Source of the DNA: Cercis canadensis
Taxonomy: Eukaryota; Streptophyta; Magnoliopsida; Fabales; Fabaceae
Reading direction: 5' to 3'
Assembly: GCA_003255065.1 (NCBI GenBank)
Contig: QAOA01007971.1
Span: 720,053 to 784,052, forward strand
DNA: 64,000 nt
In this document: piece after piece, positions 36,460 through 49,849 of the stretch
Layout of the letters: every line of letters starts with the position of its first letter
How positions within the stretch are numbered: position 1 is the first letter of the stretch
Made by a program: the position numbers and the translations under genes
The notes under the pieces: generated by a model
The model's database searches: none
The model's input: the letters and a program-made list of their open reading frames with translations, nothing else
What the model was told of the DNA's origin: nothing

Positions 36460-39400
36460 TCACAATGCCTTCTGAGAGGGATCAGCTCTTGAGAGCTCAC
36501 TATACATATTGGATATTTCGTTTGCAAAGTATTCCTTGGCTTGAGGCCTCTTAATCTGAAAACATAAATGCACATATACAAACCATGACTAACTGCATTT
36601 TCTTTGTTAAAATAACAATCAGGTAATCTGAAGACTAAATACTTGCCTTGAATGTTGGAGTTTGCAGACCATTTTCCAGGGTAAACGGTTCAAGCACCAG
36701 AGTTACGGCTTTTACAAATTCAAAACCTCTAAGCTGCAAGACATCAAATGAAGAACTAAATAATTTACTACGATTGCTGAAGCTTACTAAGCAGGTAGCC
36801 TTAACAACAGAAATGAATAACTTGCCTGAGCTTCTCGTCCCACGGCATCCATGTCGGCCAAGACAGCAGCCCTTGCTCTTGGGTCATTGCAAAGTTGGGC
36901 TAAGTTATCATACTGCACCCATTCCCACGGAACAGAGTATAATATAGTAAGTATATCATAGATGCATAGCCCATCACCCTCTAAATTAAGAATCCATACA
37001 TACCATGGAGAAATTTTTTTTAAAGAAAAAAAGATGTAAAAGAGACATCTTACAAATAATGGCCACATGTTACATTAGACTTGTACAAAACAGGTTCAAA
37101 AATATAGAAATTGAACACATAACATCAAACACACACACACACACACAAAAGGCACCATAATTGATCCTGAATTAATTTGTTCTTGGATCAAACAAATGTC
37201 ATTTTAATCAATTGTATGAAAACAATCACATGAAAGAAAAGTTTAATTGTTCACAAGTAGCAGCAACTAAGCTAGCAGTCAAGAACACAGTATGCCATTG
37301 CCAATAACAAAACAAGAATACATGCTACGTCTATTTTTACTAGATAAGTAATTTCTCATGCAGATTTGCTTTTCACAAAATCCAAGATAACTCCTCATTA
37401 CACTTTTCCTTGAACAATATTTCAGCGAGATTTGAGACAAGGAACTATCATAAGTATGATCAAAGAACTCACATTTCTTAACCTTTTCATACACAAGAAA
37501 ACTTCAGTTTTAAGGCCCATATAGATGCAGATTCTAATCTCCTAACGATTTAATATTTGCATGTGCAGCAATTGGCGTGTATGAATATCAATTGCAATTT
37601 ATTTTAAGGTTTTGCAGAAGACAGATTCCACAGAAAGCAAGTGATGAGACTTGAGAGTAAATCTAGCTGCTATTTACTATAACAGACATAAAAGATCTTC
37701 ACCCATAAAAAAATTGAGATAGTGATCCTAATTAGGGAGCCGTAGCTGTAAGAACATAGTTTTAAACTTTTATTCAGCCTTGATTTCTGGATATGCTTTA
37801 CTTCCTTTGTTTTTATTCTTTTTAAGTTATTTATTCATATTTTGGACTTTCTTAGAGTTGCTGTATATGGCCCTTACGCTCAACTTGACAATCAGTTTTT
37901 GAAATTGAGTCAAATTATCAATGTCTTTTCTCCATAGTTCTCTATTTCTCTTCTCCCTCTTTCTCTCTGTGGTCCTACATCACTTTAATTCTCAACTACA
38001 ATGACTGTACTTGGTCTCTTCCTCAAAAACTATAACAATCTGCTTGAACATTGGCCGAGTGCACACCTAAGAGGCAACATTAAGTTGAAAAAATTGAATG
38101 GCGTCTACAAAATAGAGATGGCAATTCTTCTTTTGTCAGTTATGATAAGACCTTCTCAGCCAAAGAAAAAGAAATTTAAAAATTAAAAAGAAGTTAAAGT
38201 ACCTTAATGCCTGCTGCATCAGCCCATTCTTTAAAGGTATCAGGGTCCACCGCAACAACAGCTACCAAAGAAGAATTTAGGCTATCACCTAGGAAAGGAA
38301 AAATAATCAGCAAACCAGAGAGAAGCAGGAAGAAGGACAGACACACGCACCCATATGGACATTGTACAACCTCATTTTCTTACCATATACAAAGCACTGT
38401 GCAACAAACTTGCATTTGACATAAACATTTTCGATCTTCTCTGGAGCAATGTACTCTCCTTGTGCCAACTTAAAGATATTCTTTTTCCTACATTTGAATT
38501 GAAAGCTTTCATTCATATGCTTGAAAATTTTAGTTGAAATTGAGATAGAAACTCGGGAGTAAAATGAATCTTTTGGGACAAGAATACGTAGAACATTTCA
38601 CATAATTTCATACTCATACTGGGAGGCTGAATATTTTACTAGCAAAGAAAATAAAACATATATATATATTAAGAGGCAGAAACAAGGGGATAGTACAGAG
38701 ACCTACTCTTAAAGAAATCACATGAAAAAATTGGTAGTTAAGATAGCACTAGAAAAGCAAGCATGTAGCCCATAGAATCATGACAAAAAGNCACATGAAA
38801 AAATTGGTACTTAAGATAGCACTAGAAAAGCAAGCATGTAGCCCATAGAATCATGACAAAAAGGAAACATTAATTTCTTTTCCTTTTTCTTCTCTCATTA
38901 TGCTTTGAACCAGCAATAGCAAACAGGATTGATAAATTACTCCGCAAACCATTTTTAATTGAGAAAAGAAAGCAAATTGACTTTCTTCCCTTTTGAATAG
39001 CAATGTCATTTAAGAAGGTAGATAGCAAGCTAGAGGGGATATCTACCCCTATTTTTTTGTATGAATCTAAATGAAGCCAGTATGCAGTTACAAATCTTAC
39101 AATGATAGCACTCATCAAACAGGGCACTGATGGTAGAAAGAAAGTTTACACTAAATCCCATTGCAGTCCACTCACCAAACAGATAACAGTTACGTTGACA
39201 TGAACTTAAATAGGGCCAGTATCAATTTAGCCATGGACTGAACTTTAAGTAGCCTTTAGAGAAAAAGAAAAATTAAAAAAAATGGATAATACTTTTAGAA
39301 TGCTACTATCTCACCTATCAATAATTTTGAGCCGACCTCCGGGTAACCACGTTCCAATATCTCCAGTATGCAGCCATCCCTCTTCGTCAATGACTTCTCT

Positions 39401-42400
39401 CCTGCTCAATTTGACTCCAGATTCAGGTATATTTTAAACAGGACAAGGTAAATTTTATTTATAAAAACAACAGAACAGGCAAGGTGGTTACGTCTGAGCT
39501 TCATCTTTGAAATAACCTTGAAAAACAATCGGACCCCTGACACAAATTTCACCACGGGGATAGGGCTGATCATTAGATGTATAGCTCATTTCTGGAACAT
39601 CCACAAGCTTTATCTCTGAAAAAAAAAAAGAGAACAAAAATCTTGGCACTAAGCACTATATGCCACTGCTAAAATTAAATTAACAAGATAAGAGAAAAAG
39701 TATTCAAATACTTTTGATATCTAGTTAAATTATGATTATTGTCTACTTTCACATTTTCTAATGAGTAATAACCCACACAGGCCCTCTACTAACTGAATAA
39801 CCTAAGTGCAACACCATAATCAACAAAACTTCAGCAGCTTATAAGGATGCACACTTTAGGGTGATAAGTTCGGCTGGTGAAAAGATGCTTGACTCAAGCA
39901 ATTCAACTGTCACTATAGTTATGGCATGAAAATCCTTAAAAAGAAACTGAAGAACAATTTTTTTTTATTCTATTTCATCCCTTCTTATCCCTCTTATCCA
40001 CATCAACTTGTTGTAACTCGTTCTTTTTATATAACTTCACTAAGAACATCTCATTCTTTTGAAGCATGCAGAATGTTATCACTTCCATGTAGAGAAAAAC
40101 ACCAGCTAGAAAATATAAAGATTATGAGCTTAATAAGATAATCCAATCCTAAAAGTCACAAGAGAAAGAAATGGAGAGAAGAATGCCACACTGAATAACC
40201 ACATATGGTAGGACTTTGCAATTCCAGCGAAAAGGAAGTAACAAGTAAGAAAAGTTTATCATTACGTGATCAAGTTCATTAAGATATTGAGTTATCCAAT
40301 AATTAATATCAAACAGGTTATATAACAATTCTAGAGTCAGGTATGTGATGTGACATTCACATCAATTACTCACCACAAGCTGGATTAGGAGACCCAACAT
40401 GCCCAGAAAGGTTATCACCCTCATCAATACAGCTNAGATAATCCAATCCTAAAAGTCACAAGAGAAAGAAAGGGAGAGAAGAATGCCACACTGAATAACC
40501 ACATATGGTAGGACTTTGCAATTCCAGCGAAAAGGAAGCAACAAGTAAGAAAAGTTTATCATTACGTGATCAAGTTCATTAAGATATTGAGTTATCCAAT
40601 AATTAATATCAAACAGGTTATATAACAATTCTAGAGTCAGGTATGTGATGTGACATTCACATCAATTACTCACCACAAGCTGGATTAGGAGACCCAACAT
40701 GCCCAGAAAGGTTATCACCCTCATCAATACAGCTTATAACACATGTAGTCTCAGTCATTCCATATCCTTCAGTCACTCGACCCCCAAAGCAACTGTAAAG
40801 TGATTTAAACACATTATTTGACCAGGAAAAAAATAAGGGCAGGAGGAGATCCATCCTCTTTAGCAATAATACACAAATATTTAGCAAAAGCTTACATCTT
40901 TAAAAAGTCCATTACATCCGGAGATAAGGGTGAGGCACCTGACACCATAAAACGAACTCGTCCTCCAAGCCTTTCCTTTATCTTATTGAAAACCAATCTG
41001 TCCCACATAGGAGATGGGTTCTTGCCTGAAACAAATGGAAATAAGGGAATTAAAAAGTAAGATATATTTTAAGAGATACTACTGTGAAGACAGACAGACA
41101 AACACAGAGAGGCATTTGCTTCTTGTGGATGAGTTTAGAGAGCAAGGAATTCGTTAAAGAGCATGCTGCTAGCATCTAAGTAGTATTAAAAATGAAGTTC
41201 TCAGTAGAATCATGCAATGGTTGTTCTTTGAGAGGACAAAATTTACCAGATAATTTGATCTATTAGCTTTATACTATGACATCCAGAATTTGATCTAACT
41301 ATAATTTCTCCATTTGTTGAGTTCACAAGTAATTTTTCTGACAGAAAGATGTTTTCCTAAAGCAGAAAGTCATAATTTCTTAACCATGTCTGTTATCCAA
41401 AAAGAATAGTTCCCCAAAAATTTTACTTTGGAAGACAAAATAAGAGCCTTGGCAACCAAATGGAACTTCTACTACTGCTTAAGATGATATTGAGATTCAA
41501 CCCATCACAGGATTTAAAATTCTGAAAATTTGAATTTGAACTCCTTTAATGTCAACCCAGATACAAGCATCAATGACCATAGGGCACAATAGGGTTCCAT
41601 GATGAAGAATAATGAAGAAATCAGGGAAAAAGAAATTAAGTTCAAGCTGTGTACAACATTAACTCATTGTTGATGTACTTTACCATGCAATATTGCTTGC
41701 TTTTTAGCATTGTATGCAACATTAAATAGCCTCTCCTTCAGACCACCAGATGTTTTGACAGCATTAGTTATGCTGCAAAATAAAGCCATTCGATTGAATG
41801 AGATAATGAACATATCAGATGCAAATGAACCGTTCCGAAAAGAATTGCATGATTACTCTACCCAGCATATATTCTATTATAGAGCCGAGGAACACTACAG
41901 AAAATAGTAGGTCTTAGAGCAGCCAGATCATCCATCAATTTCATATTATCCTGCATATGAATGTTGCAAAGCACCAAGTCAGGCTTAGCTGAAAATATTA
42001 CAGCATATAGCAAAAAGAAATCAACTATTTTGAGATCGGACGATGGTTTTACATGCAATGAACAAGCATGGAACATGAAAATATATTAGGTAATCAGATT
42101 TTACCTTATCAGCCAGCTAAACAGTTTATAAAACATTGTACTTATTCAGAAGAACTTTACATGCTGAATTGCATTAATAATCCATGGATATTAATAAATT
42201 CATACAAAATTCAAGAATACAAAATTATCACTGAAAGCAATTCATACAAAAATCTTATAGAATAACGTTGCATTTCAGTATGACTATGTTAAACATGTGG
42301 AGCTTGGTATAATTTTTTTTTAAAAAAAAACTCATGCAAAGCTTATTCAAAATGAAGTAGGATAATCAAAATGGAACAAAGAAGAAAACCTATTGATTCA

Positions 42401-45400
42401 AGAGACAGAGACATACCCCCTGGTAGAATCCAACTGCAATCCCAAAATATACTGTCATGACCTGGTTTGCTCGTTCATAAATATGTGCCAAAGGGAGATA
42501 GGATATATAACTGGACGTAAAAATAAACTCTTGTCAAGACCAATTGAAATAAACTTTTGGAGCAAAAAATGACAATAATTTTTTGTGTGCAGATAGACAT
42601 TACAACTGAACTTACATGTCAGAAGGGTAGAACTTGACATCCATAGTGGACCCAGCAATACTTGCAATGAAGTTTTCATGGGTCAAGACAGCCCCCTAAC
42701 CAGAATCCATTCAGCAGAAAGATGAAGGAGAAATGCTTCACTTAGTTACCATAAGCTAAAAACGCATGTTGGGAGAACAAAATACTACAATGATCAGTAA
42801 GCCCTAATTTCATAGCAACCTTGTACCTTTGGGGTTCCAGTTGTACCACTTGTATAGCAAATGGTTGCAACATCAACAGGTTTTGGTGGGCAAAAGGGCT
42901 GAAGATTACTGCGTCCCTAAAAAAAAATACACACACACAAAAACAATGAGGTAACAAGCAGATCAAATCAATTGATGTAACAGTAAAAACTGTATATGAA
43001 AATAGACATAGTTTTTCTTTTATTTCAAACCCATGTTCATTGCATATATAAAATAGAAACTACAAGCAAATAATTGTCAACAAGACAAAAAAAAGCTTTA
43101 ATTATCATGTTTGTACAAAAACAAGTCTTAAAGCAACTTCTCAGAAAACAGTCATGTCAAGATGCAATTTGCATGTATTTTATATTTAAGCCATTATGTA
43201 TTTGTTTCCTCCTTTCTTCTTTTTTTCCTTTTCGTTTTTGCTAAGACTACATCTACATGTTTTTGTCAATAAAGGAGATCTTCAACTTATATGCTAACTT
43301 GTGTACATAGATCATAGTGGAAGCAAAGATAACAAGCCATCTCAGAAGCAAAAGCATCCATTTAAGAATTAGAAAATATTTTAATATGATACTTCTCAAT
43401 GACATAGTTCTTCTGTTGCTCTCATACTACAGAGTAAAGATGCATGCTGTCATCAAAAGTTTGTTCAAGTCAATACATCATTATTTCAAAATAAAATAAA
43501 ATAAATTGTAACATGTAACAATAGAGGGATCCAGTAAAGAAAGAAAGATAGATAGATAAATAGAGGGAAAGAGTGAGGAAGTATACTAGAAGTGAAATTT
43601 CCTTACTAATTAAGGATGTATAAAACTACATATGAAGCTGTTATGTATTACTCCACAAAACCAACACTTTGACAGAAAAAGAAAACAATAATATTACCTG
43701 ATTAAGTAGTTTTGAATATGTAATAATCTTAACTCCAGTTGATGATGGAAGTGAGGGAATTTGATCATCAAACCCTCCAACTACCTGCATGGTAACTGAC
43801 AAATCAGCAAGGATTTTATCTGTTATAAACATTTAATTACAAACATCAGGCAAAAAATACATACCACAATTAGACGTACAGTTGGAATATCTGACAAGAA
43901 GCTTAACAACTGCAAAATCAAATGAGAAGGCACATAAATTTCACTAAAGAAGATTCAAAGTCATAGACAATATAACTGCGAGACAAGATAGAAAAAAGTG
44001 TAACCAGAAAGTAAGGATAAACCAGAAGATAACCAAATAGTTGATGCTAATGACATTCTCAACAACAGAAGGTTGCCATCCAGCTATGATCAGTGCTATC
44101 ATATATTTTGATACCAAAAGGTAAAACACAATTATGAATCTTTCTTTAACTGAAACCCTCAAGCCCAGTAAAACTTAATTACAAAAAGTTCCCATTCCAC
44201 ATAAAATGGAGACCCCCCCCCAACCCCAACAGACATGTCTGTAGAATGTCATAATTATTTTATTTTTTTCAAATAATTGTCTTTTTACATAAATAGAATC
44301 GTACAGGGCTTAAGTCAATGTCAAATTGTCAAGCCTAAGAAATTTTATTGGCTCATACAGAATGTCGCTTTCTATTCCTTGCCCCATCCATTTCATTTCC
44401 CCTTTACTTCGTTTAACTCATCTGTTAGTTTGCCAACTATTGACTAGTCAGATAGAAAATTAAGAATGCATTAATGAGAGAACTCTGACCAACTATCTTT
44501 GTCAGTCTGAGTTCATCTATCTCACTCTGCATTGGAAGATCTAGGATCCCTTCTAGTGTGTAGAAAATGCAGCCATGTAACAAATCTTACTCCTACAGGC
44601 ATAGCTGTCATTCATCTTGAGTATGTATTTGAAGAGGTGTATATAGTAATGTAACGTAGTATGTTCTGTTATATAAGGTGACCATAATCTACTGTCTTGA
44701 CTTATTTTATCTTGAAAATTGAAATTTAATAAATTTGATTATCATTACATCTATGATGTGGATCATACGCCACTGGAATCCAGGACAAATGACCCAGATC
44801 ATGGTTCAAAGGGGGTACTGAAATCCTGATATCCTTACACGGGATCTGGAAGCCCCTCACTTAAGTCTGGTCATATTAGCATGTGGAAATGCATCTAGCT
44901 CATACAAAGTCATAAAAAGGGGACTGATGATTCTACAGTACTGTTGAATGTGAATATAACATAATAAAGGGGTATATTTTATTATGTATAAACTGAAGTT
45001 CACATATACTTACTGAATTAATTGTTTGAGGCACACAAAATATAACTTGTACAACAGCATGATTAACAATATACTTGACAGCGTCAGGACCTAGAGTCAA
45101 AACAATACCCTATTGAGTTACTGTTACATCTAAATGTCAGGTTAATGTAAATATGAAAGAACTGTTCTCTAAATAAATGAAAAGCAACATACCAAGAGTA
45201 TCATATAAAGGCACTGATATGTATGAATATGCAGAGCAGGCATGATCAACTATGATCCACTCAGGTCTGTTAATAAAGTATAACCCAATGCAGGATCCCT
45301 GTGAATAAACATACCAACGGTTACTTGATGTGAAGTGACAAAAGATCTATAAATTTCAACTGAATTATTTATATATATATACATGGGAAGATAATATAAT

Positions 45401-46081
45401 AACAACAATAACAACAAAAACAATAATCAACCATACAACTAATAATCTAGCATTTACCTTTAGGATTCCATGATTAATCAAACCAGAACCTATTGCTGAT
45501 CGGGCAGTACCTGCTTCTCCATATGTCATCCATTTGTAACTTAGGAGGACAGAGAGAATGGTAATGATGAGAAAACAGCAAAATGAATGTGCATAGAGTA
45601 AGCAAAGAAGACCCAGAAAGCTTCAGAGATTAATAATTGATCTACTTACTCCCCAACTGTTCCATCAACCCGGATCCGAGTTCCCAGATATTTATAGTCC
45701 CGGAAAGTATCAACTGAGCGCCTGTAATTAGAGTTAGCAAAAATATTTATTAACTTCTAAGGCATGAATAGAAAATTCAAATGAAAATATTGCTCATTAA
45801 AATTACTTATCAACTTTATGGAACAAATATTACAACTTGCAGTTAAAAAGGGGTGACACTCACACAAAATTATCATGCAGTGTACCAATATCAGGATGAT
45901 CAGGGAACCTGCTAACCAGCTTCAGGGGAGAACGTGCAGATCTGCAATTAGATAAAATCATAGTAATGGCACTATAATAGGTTATAACAAGCGAGGTCGA
46001 GGAAGTTGGAAGAGGAATACCTATATACATTCCACTTTCCTGTCTGCAACTTCTCCGGAAGTACAACACCATGCCCTTGTT
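36460..46081 (-). CDS. LACS6: Peroxisomal long-chain acyl-CoA synthetase, LACS6 type, first exon missing
   Basis: ATP-dependent fatty acid activation for beta-oxidation. 22 exons: 46021-46081, 45864-45941, 45650-45721, 45458-45539, 45193-45298, 45014-45090, 43865-43909, 43698-43784, 42827-42916, 42616-42695, 42417-42510, 41862-41950, 41684-41772, 40896-41025, 40674-40792, 39492-39615, 39315-39401, 38384-38487, 38203-38288, 36826-36912, 36647-36733, 36460-36555. They give 655 residues; LACS6 has about 701, the deficit matching exon one. Motifs: P-loop [48 protein letters not shown]. The last two introns (36734-36825, 36556-36646) use GC donors. The C-terminus is SQKAL, not a PTS1, so import should rely on the N-terminal PTS2 typical of LACS6; that part is absent. 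No convincing ATG exon was found up to 49.8 kb; Ns at 46422 and 46952 may hide it. Part of exon 40674-40792 recurs at 40374-40434 as artefact. Confidence 0.9.
38719..38863. repeat. Duplicated contig ends flanking N at 38791
   Basis: 38719-38790 and 38792-38863 are the same 72 bases with one substitution, in a LACS intron. Confidence 0.88.
40136..40734. repeat. Duplicated contig ends flanking N at 40435
   Basis: 40136-40434 and 40436-40734 are both 299 bases and differ at only about two positions. The repeated part includes 61 bases of a LACS exon, which would look like a broken duplicate exon if taken literally. Confidence 0.93.
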
Positions 46082-46422
46082 CTGCTCAGAAGTAAATATC
46101 AGAACTAGCAACATCAATAATATGCCTGACAAAGAAAATGATTGCAAGGAGGTAATGTAATAATACCAAGAAATCATGCAGACACAACAATTAATTAGTG
46201 AATGGGTACAAAAATTTCATGTTTTGAGAAAAGTCCCATAAATTATCAGAATTAAGAACATAATAAGGTTAGAGTAAAATGATCAATGATGATCTTAGAA
46301 TTAGGCCATTCTCCCCCGTCTAAAGTCATATTTCCTAAGATAAACAAATTAGGATGTTTGCATAGATGACATCTGGGTATAGAATCTTACCTCCTGTTAC
46401 CATCTCCAAATAAATAAAAAAN

Positions 46423-46800
46423 GTCGTTTAGATAACATAACTTATAATTTATTAGAACTTTTTTATTGGTATAAGTGTTTTTATATAAGAAAAATAATGT
46501 TTGGATTAGCTTATATAAATAGTTTATTAACTCTCAAAAAATTATTTTTAACTTATTTTATGAAGCCATTTTTTTAGGCTTTTTAGAAAAGTCTTATGTG
46601 AAAGTTGATTTCCTTCATGACCGGCAAGCTGTTTTTGAAATTTATGGGAAAATTATATCCCCATTAATATTAGAAATTTCGTAGAAATCTAATATTTTAT
46701 CTCTCACTTTTAAAAGCATTTTTTAAGTATATATCCAAACACTAAATAACTTAATTTCTTATATAAGTGCTTAAATAAGCAGTTTACCTAAATGAAACCT
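46423..46800. mobile_element. Probable hairpin-type MITE
   Basis: The left part (GTTTAGATAACATAACTTAT ... TATAAGTGTTTTTATATAAG ... AATGTTTGGATT) and the inverted right part (GGTAAACTGCTTATTTAAGC ... ACTTATATAAGAAATTAAGT ... AGTGTTTGGATA) are similar in order and spacing. That gives a near-palindrome of about 375 bp with no coding capacity. The left end coincides with the N at 46422, so the boundary is uncertain. Confidence 0.5.
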
Positions 46801-46809
46801 TAAACCCTA

Positions 46810-46952
46810 TGAAGTATGTCAAGAAGCGCTTAGTTTAATAATGAGAAATTCATATTCTTTATTCAATGCCTTGGGTTCAAAGTTATAGTAATCTATTGAT
46901 ACAACATTCATCTTGAATCATGTATTTAGTTTTAACACAACCTAATCAATTN

Positions 46953-46983
<31 letters not shown>

Positions 46984-48910
46984 GTATAGTATAGGTCACT
47001 CTTGATAACAATATGAGAATCCAAATGTGATTTCATGAGATTCAATAAGAGTGCTCTTAAAAAAATAATCTAAGGCATCCTAAAATTCTCTTTGTTTTTG
47101 GATTTGGAAAAAGTTGAAACTTTTAAGAAAGGAAATCCTATGATATATTGTAAATCTCTTATAATAATCATCCACATATGGAACATATATTAATGCTCGA
47201 AAGTTGAATAGAATAACCTTTATGTAGATATTATATTGCCCTCAATTTTTATAAAATTCAAGATGCTCATTAAATAATAAAAATAAAAAAACTAATCGAT
47301 CATCGTTTAGAAAATTTCATTTGTTCCTCGAATATGTATACGTCTTACCATGAAAAGCAAAGGCAACTTGTGTCATTGAATCGATAACTATCTTTCGGCT
47401 AACCTTTCGAGACAATTATAGATATGAGAAGGCAATTTTAATTGGTCAATAAAAATATATTTCAATGCTATTTCTTGTTTATTTAGTTTAGAAAGTTTTT
47501 AGATAATTTTTTAGACAGTTGCAAAAGACAAATTACCACGTTGGCTTCCATGGATTTGGTGTCACTTGACCAACCCAAAAAAGGGCAGGTATGGTGGTTG
47601 GTTTTGGTTGGCTGTGAAACAGTGAAAGTGAAAGTGAAAGCAGCTGCTTTGCAACTAAAAGTAAGGAAGAATGAAGAGAAATTCATAGAAACGTGGTAAA
47701 TAAAACGTGTAATTTCAACTTTAAAAGCCCTGTTCTAAGACCGACATCGTGTCAATGAACTTGGACATAGTGGCGGCTGGATTTGGTCAGCATTCCAAAA
47801 GCACGGAGCTAGATTACGTGAATGAAATTTGACAATCAAACACCTCTTGGTGGCTTCTGTTTTCATATTAATTAGTCGGATTTATGAGTACAATCTAAAA
47901 AAAGTATCAATAAAATTACCTTAGAATTGGTAAAGAGTTTTTGCTGAGGTGGGCATGGTGCTGGATTAGGAATTTAGGATGATGTTGGTGACTTGGGTTT
48001 AAATGTTGATTTTTCTTGCCTTGTGGACTTCCGTACGTAGAAAAGTCAATTAAAAAATCATGAAAAAATAGAAAAAGAAAAACATGTTGCACTCCATGCA
48101 GGTTGGGAAAAACATCATGAATAAAAACAAGACTAACGCTGATTCATTCTATTAGTTGAGTGAGACGGCTTAATAATTTTGGTATTACTGTAAAAATATT
48201 AAAAAATAATTATTTAATCAGAACACTCAATTTTTTTATAAAATATAAAAAATATATGTTAAGAACAATTTTTTTAAGAATGCTTCTCAACGTATTTTTT
48301 TTTATATTGTATTATTTATGAATTTTATAAAAAATTAATTATTTTTGGTATGTACATAATGATTTAATTTTTTAAAATCTTTATAATAATACTAAAATCA
48401 CATTATAAGTCTCATTGATACTATCCAAAACTTTACCAAAAAAATATGGGGTAACTTAATGTTAGCCTAAAAAAAAAAAAAAAACATGTTAACACTTGAA
48501 TTTTGTGGACCCAAACCAAATTGCCCCCATATAATATACCTTTTTTTCTTTTTCTTTGGGCCGAAAGGGGTTCGGAAATTGGACAAATAGCCCACCATTT
48601 GGGCTACTGGTCTGAACCCAAGTGGCCCATGAGTACAACTTTAGAAAACAACACTTGTCATTTCCAGCAAAAACAAGAAAAACGAAAAAAGTAGTTTAAA
48701 TTCATTGGTGCACTTAGTAGAAACAGCAGCAGAACACAGCCCATGTTTTTTTTTTTTAGGGTACAACATAGTTCATGTTATGGTGACATTATCAATTATA
48801 TCCGGCACCTGTTAGAGAGGAATTGGGATGCTTCGGTTCAACATGTTTTCTGGGGAAAAAATAGTGTGCAGTCTTCATAGGCATTTTAATGGCTGACCAA
48901 TTAGCTATCT
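46810..48910. other. Intergenic DNA between LACS and cyclin genes
   Basis: No gene found. A poly-A tract holds the N at 46952. The missing first exon and promoter of the LACS gene would be expected in or just before this stretch, but I see no ATG exon with a PTS2-like sequence on the minus strand. Confidence 0.5.
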
Positions 48911-48920
48911 GTCTTCTTAG

Positions 48921-49316
48921 GGCAAATTTACTAAAATAATGTAAATAAAATAAATAAATACAAAAAAAATTACTGTTAAAATAACTTATCAAAATATGTC
49001 ACTTTTAAATATTTTATTTAGAACTTTCGAAAGAAAGAAAAATACTAAAATATTTCAGCATTTTATGTAAATAAATGTTGAAATGTTTCAGCGTTTTATG
49101 TAAAAAAATGCTGAAGTGTTTCAATATTTTTATGTAAAGAAACGCTGAAATATTTTAGCTTTTCTTTACATAAAACGTTAAAACATTTTAGTGTTTCTCT
49201 TTCTTCTGGTAGCTTTGAATAAAATATTCAAAAGGGACTAATTTTGATAAATTATTTTAACACTAACCCTTTCTTATATTTATTTATTATTCTTACATTA
49301 TTTTAATAAATTTGCC
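48921..49316. mobile_element. Mutator-like MITE (396 bp) with 10-bp target-site duplication
   Basis: The ends GGCAAATTTA and (inverted) TAAATTTGCC are terminal inverted repeats, and the inverted similarity extends about 120 bases inward from each end. The element is flanked by the perfect direct repeat GTCTTCTTAG at 48911-48920 and 49317-49326. A 9-11 bp duplication is the Mutator hallmark. In the centre (about 49047-49160) there are three tandem units of about 33 bases, each with a CAGC...GCTG fold. No open frame. Confidence 0.82.
49047..49160. repeat. Three tandem 33-34-bp units inside the MITE
   Basis: Units begin AAATATTTCAGC, AAATGTTTCAGC and AAGTGTTTCAAT and end AAATGTTG, AAATGCTG and AAACGCTG. 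Each can fold on itself. Confidence 0.75.
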
Positions 49317-49849
49317 GTCTTCTTAGAGGCTAGTGTGTAAAATTTTATATAGTACCACTTAACAAAAAAGTGTGATATCACAAAAAATAATTGAAGATAA
49401 AGACTAATAATAAATAATTTTGACCTTCTTTTTATATAATAGTATGAGATTAAATGATTGCATTTTTAATAGATTTAAATAAAATCCATTTGATTATATG
49501 AAATTATTAACACAAAATTTGATTATATGAAAAAAAAATTAAGAATTTAGTAAAGACTCTAAATTTAATCTATTGATACAATCACAAATTACAAATCATT
49601 AAAATTTATAATTTAATAATTTCTTTTGTATGGTATTTTATTTTACATATTCAATAAATCAAAATTAAATAAAAGAAATGAAAATAGAGGCAGGTTTGGC
49701 GGACAAAACAAGGAAAGTAAGTTGAGAACGTGGGCCGGGTTGGGTTTCCTTGCCAACATTACCAAACGCAGGAAGCAACTTAAAAAGTGGAAAATGCCTG
49801 CCATTCCTTCTTTAACTCTCTTTTCTTTTGTAACTTAGCTGTTCTTAAC

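Noticed and set aside
46391-46421. Possible end of LACS exon one on the minus strand (ACAGGAG before GTAAGA)
   Set aside because: The donor and splice phase fit, but the short frame before the N gives no LACS6-like residues except a final Gly-Glu. It is too short to accept.
48421-48910. GC-richer patch with a plus-strand frame at 48503-48694
   Set aside because: No domain, no splice structure, no coding support beyond being open.
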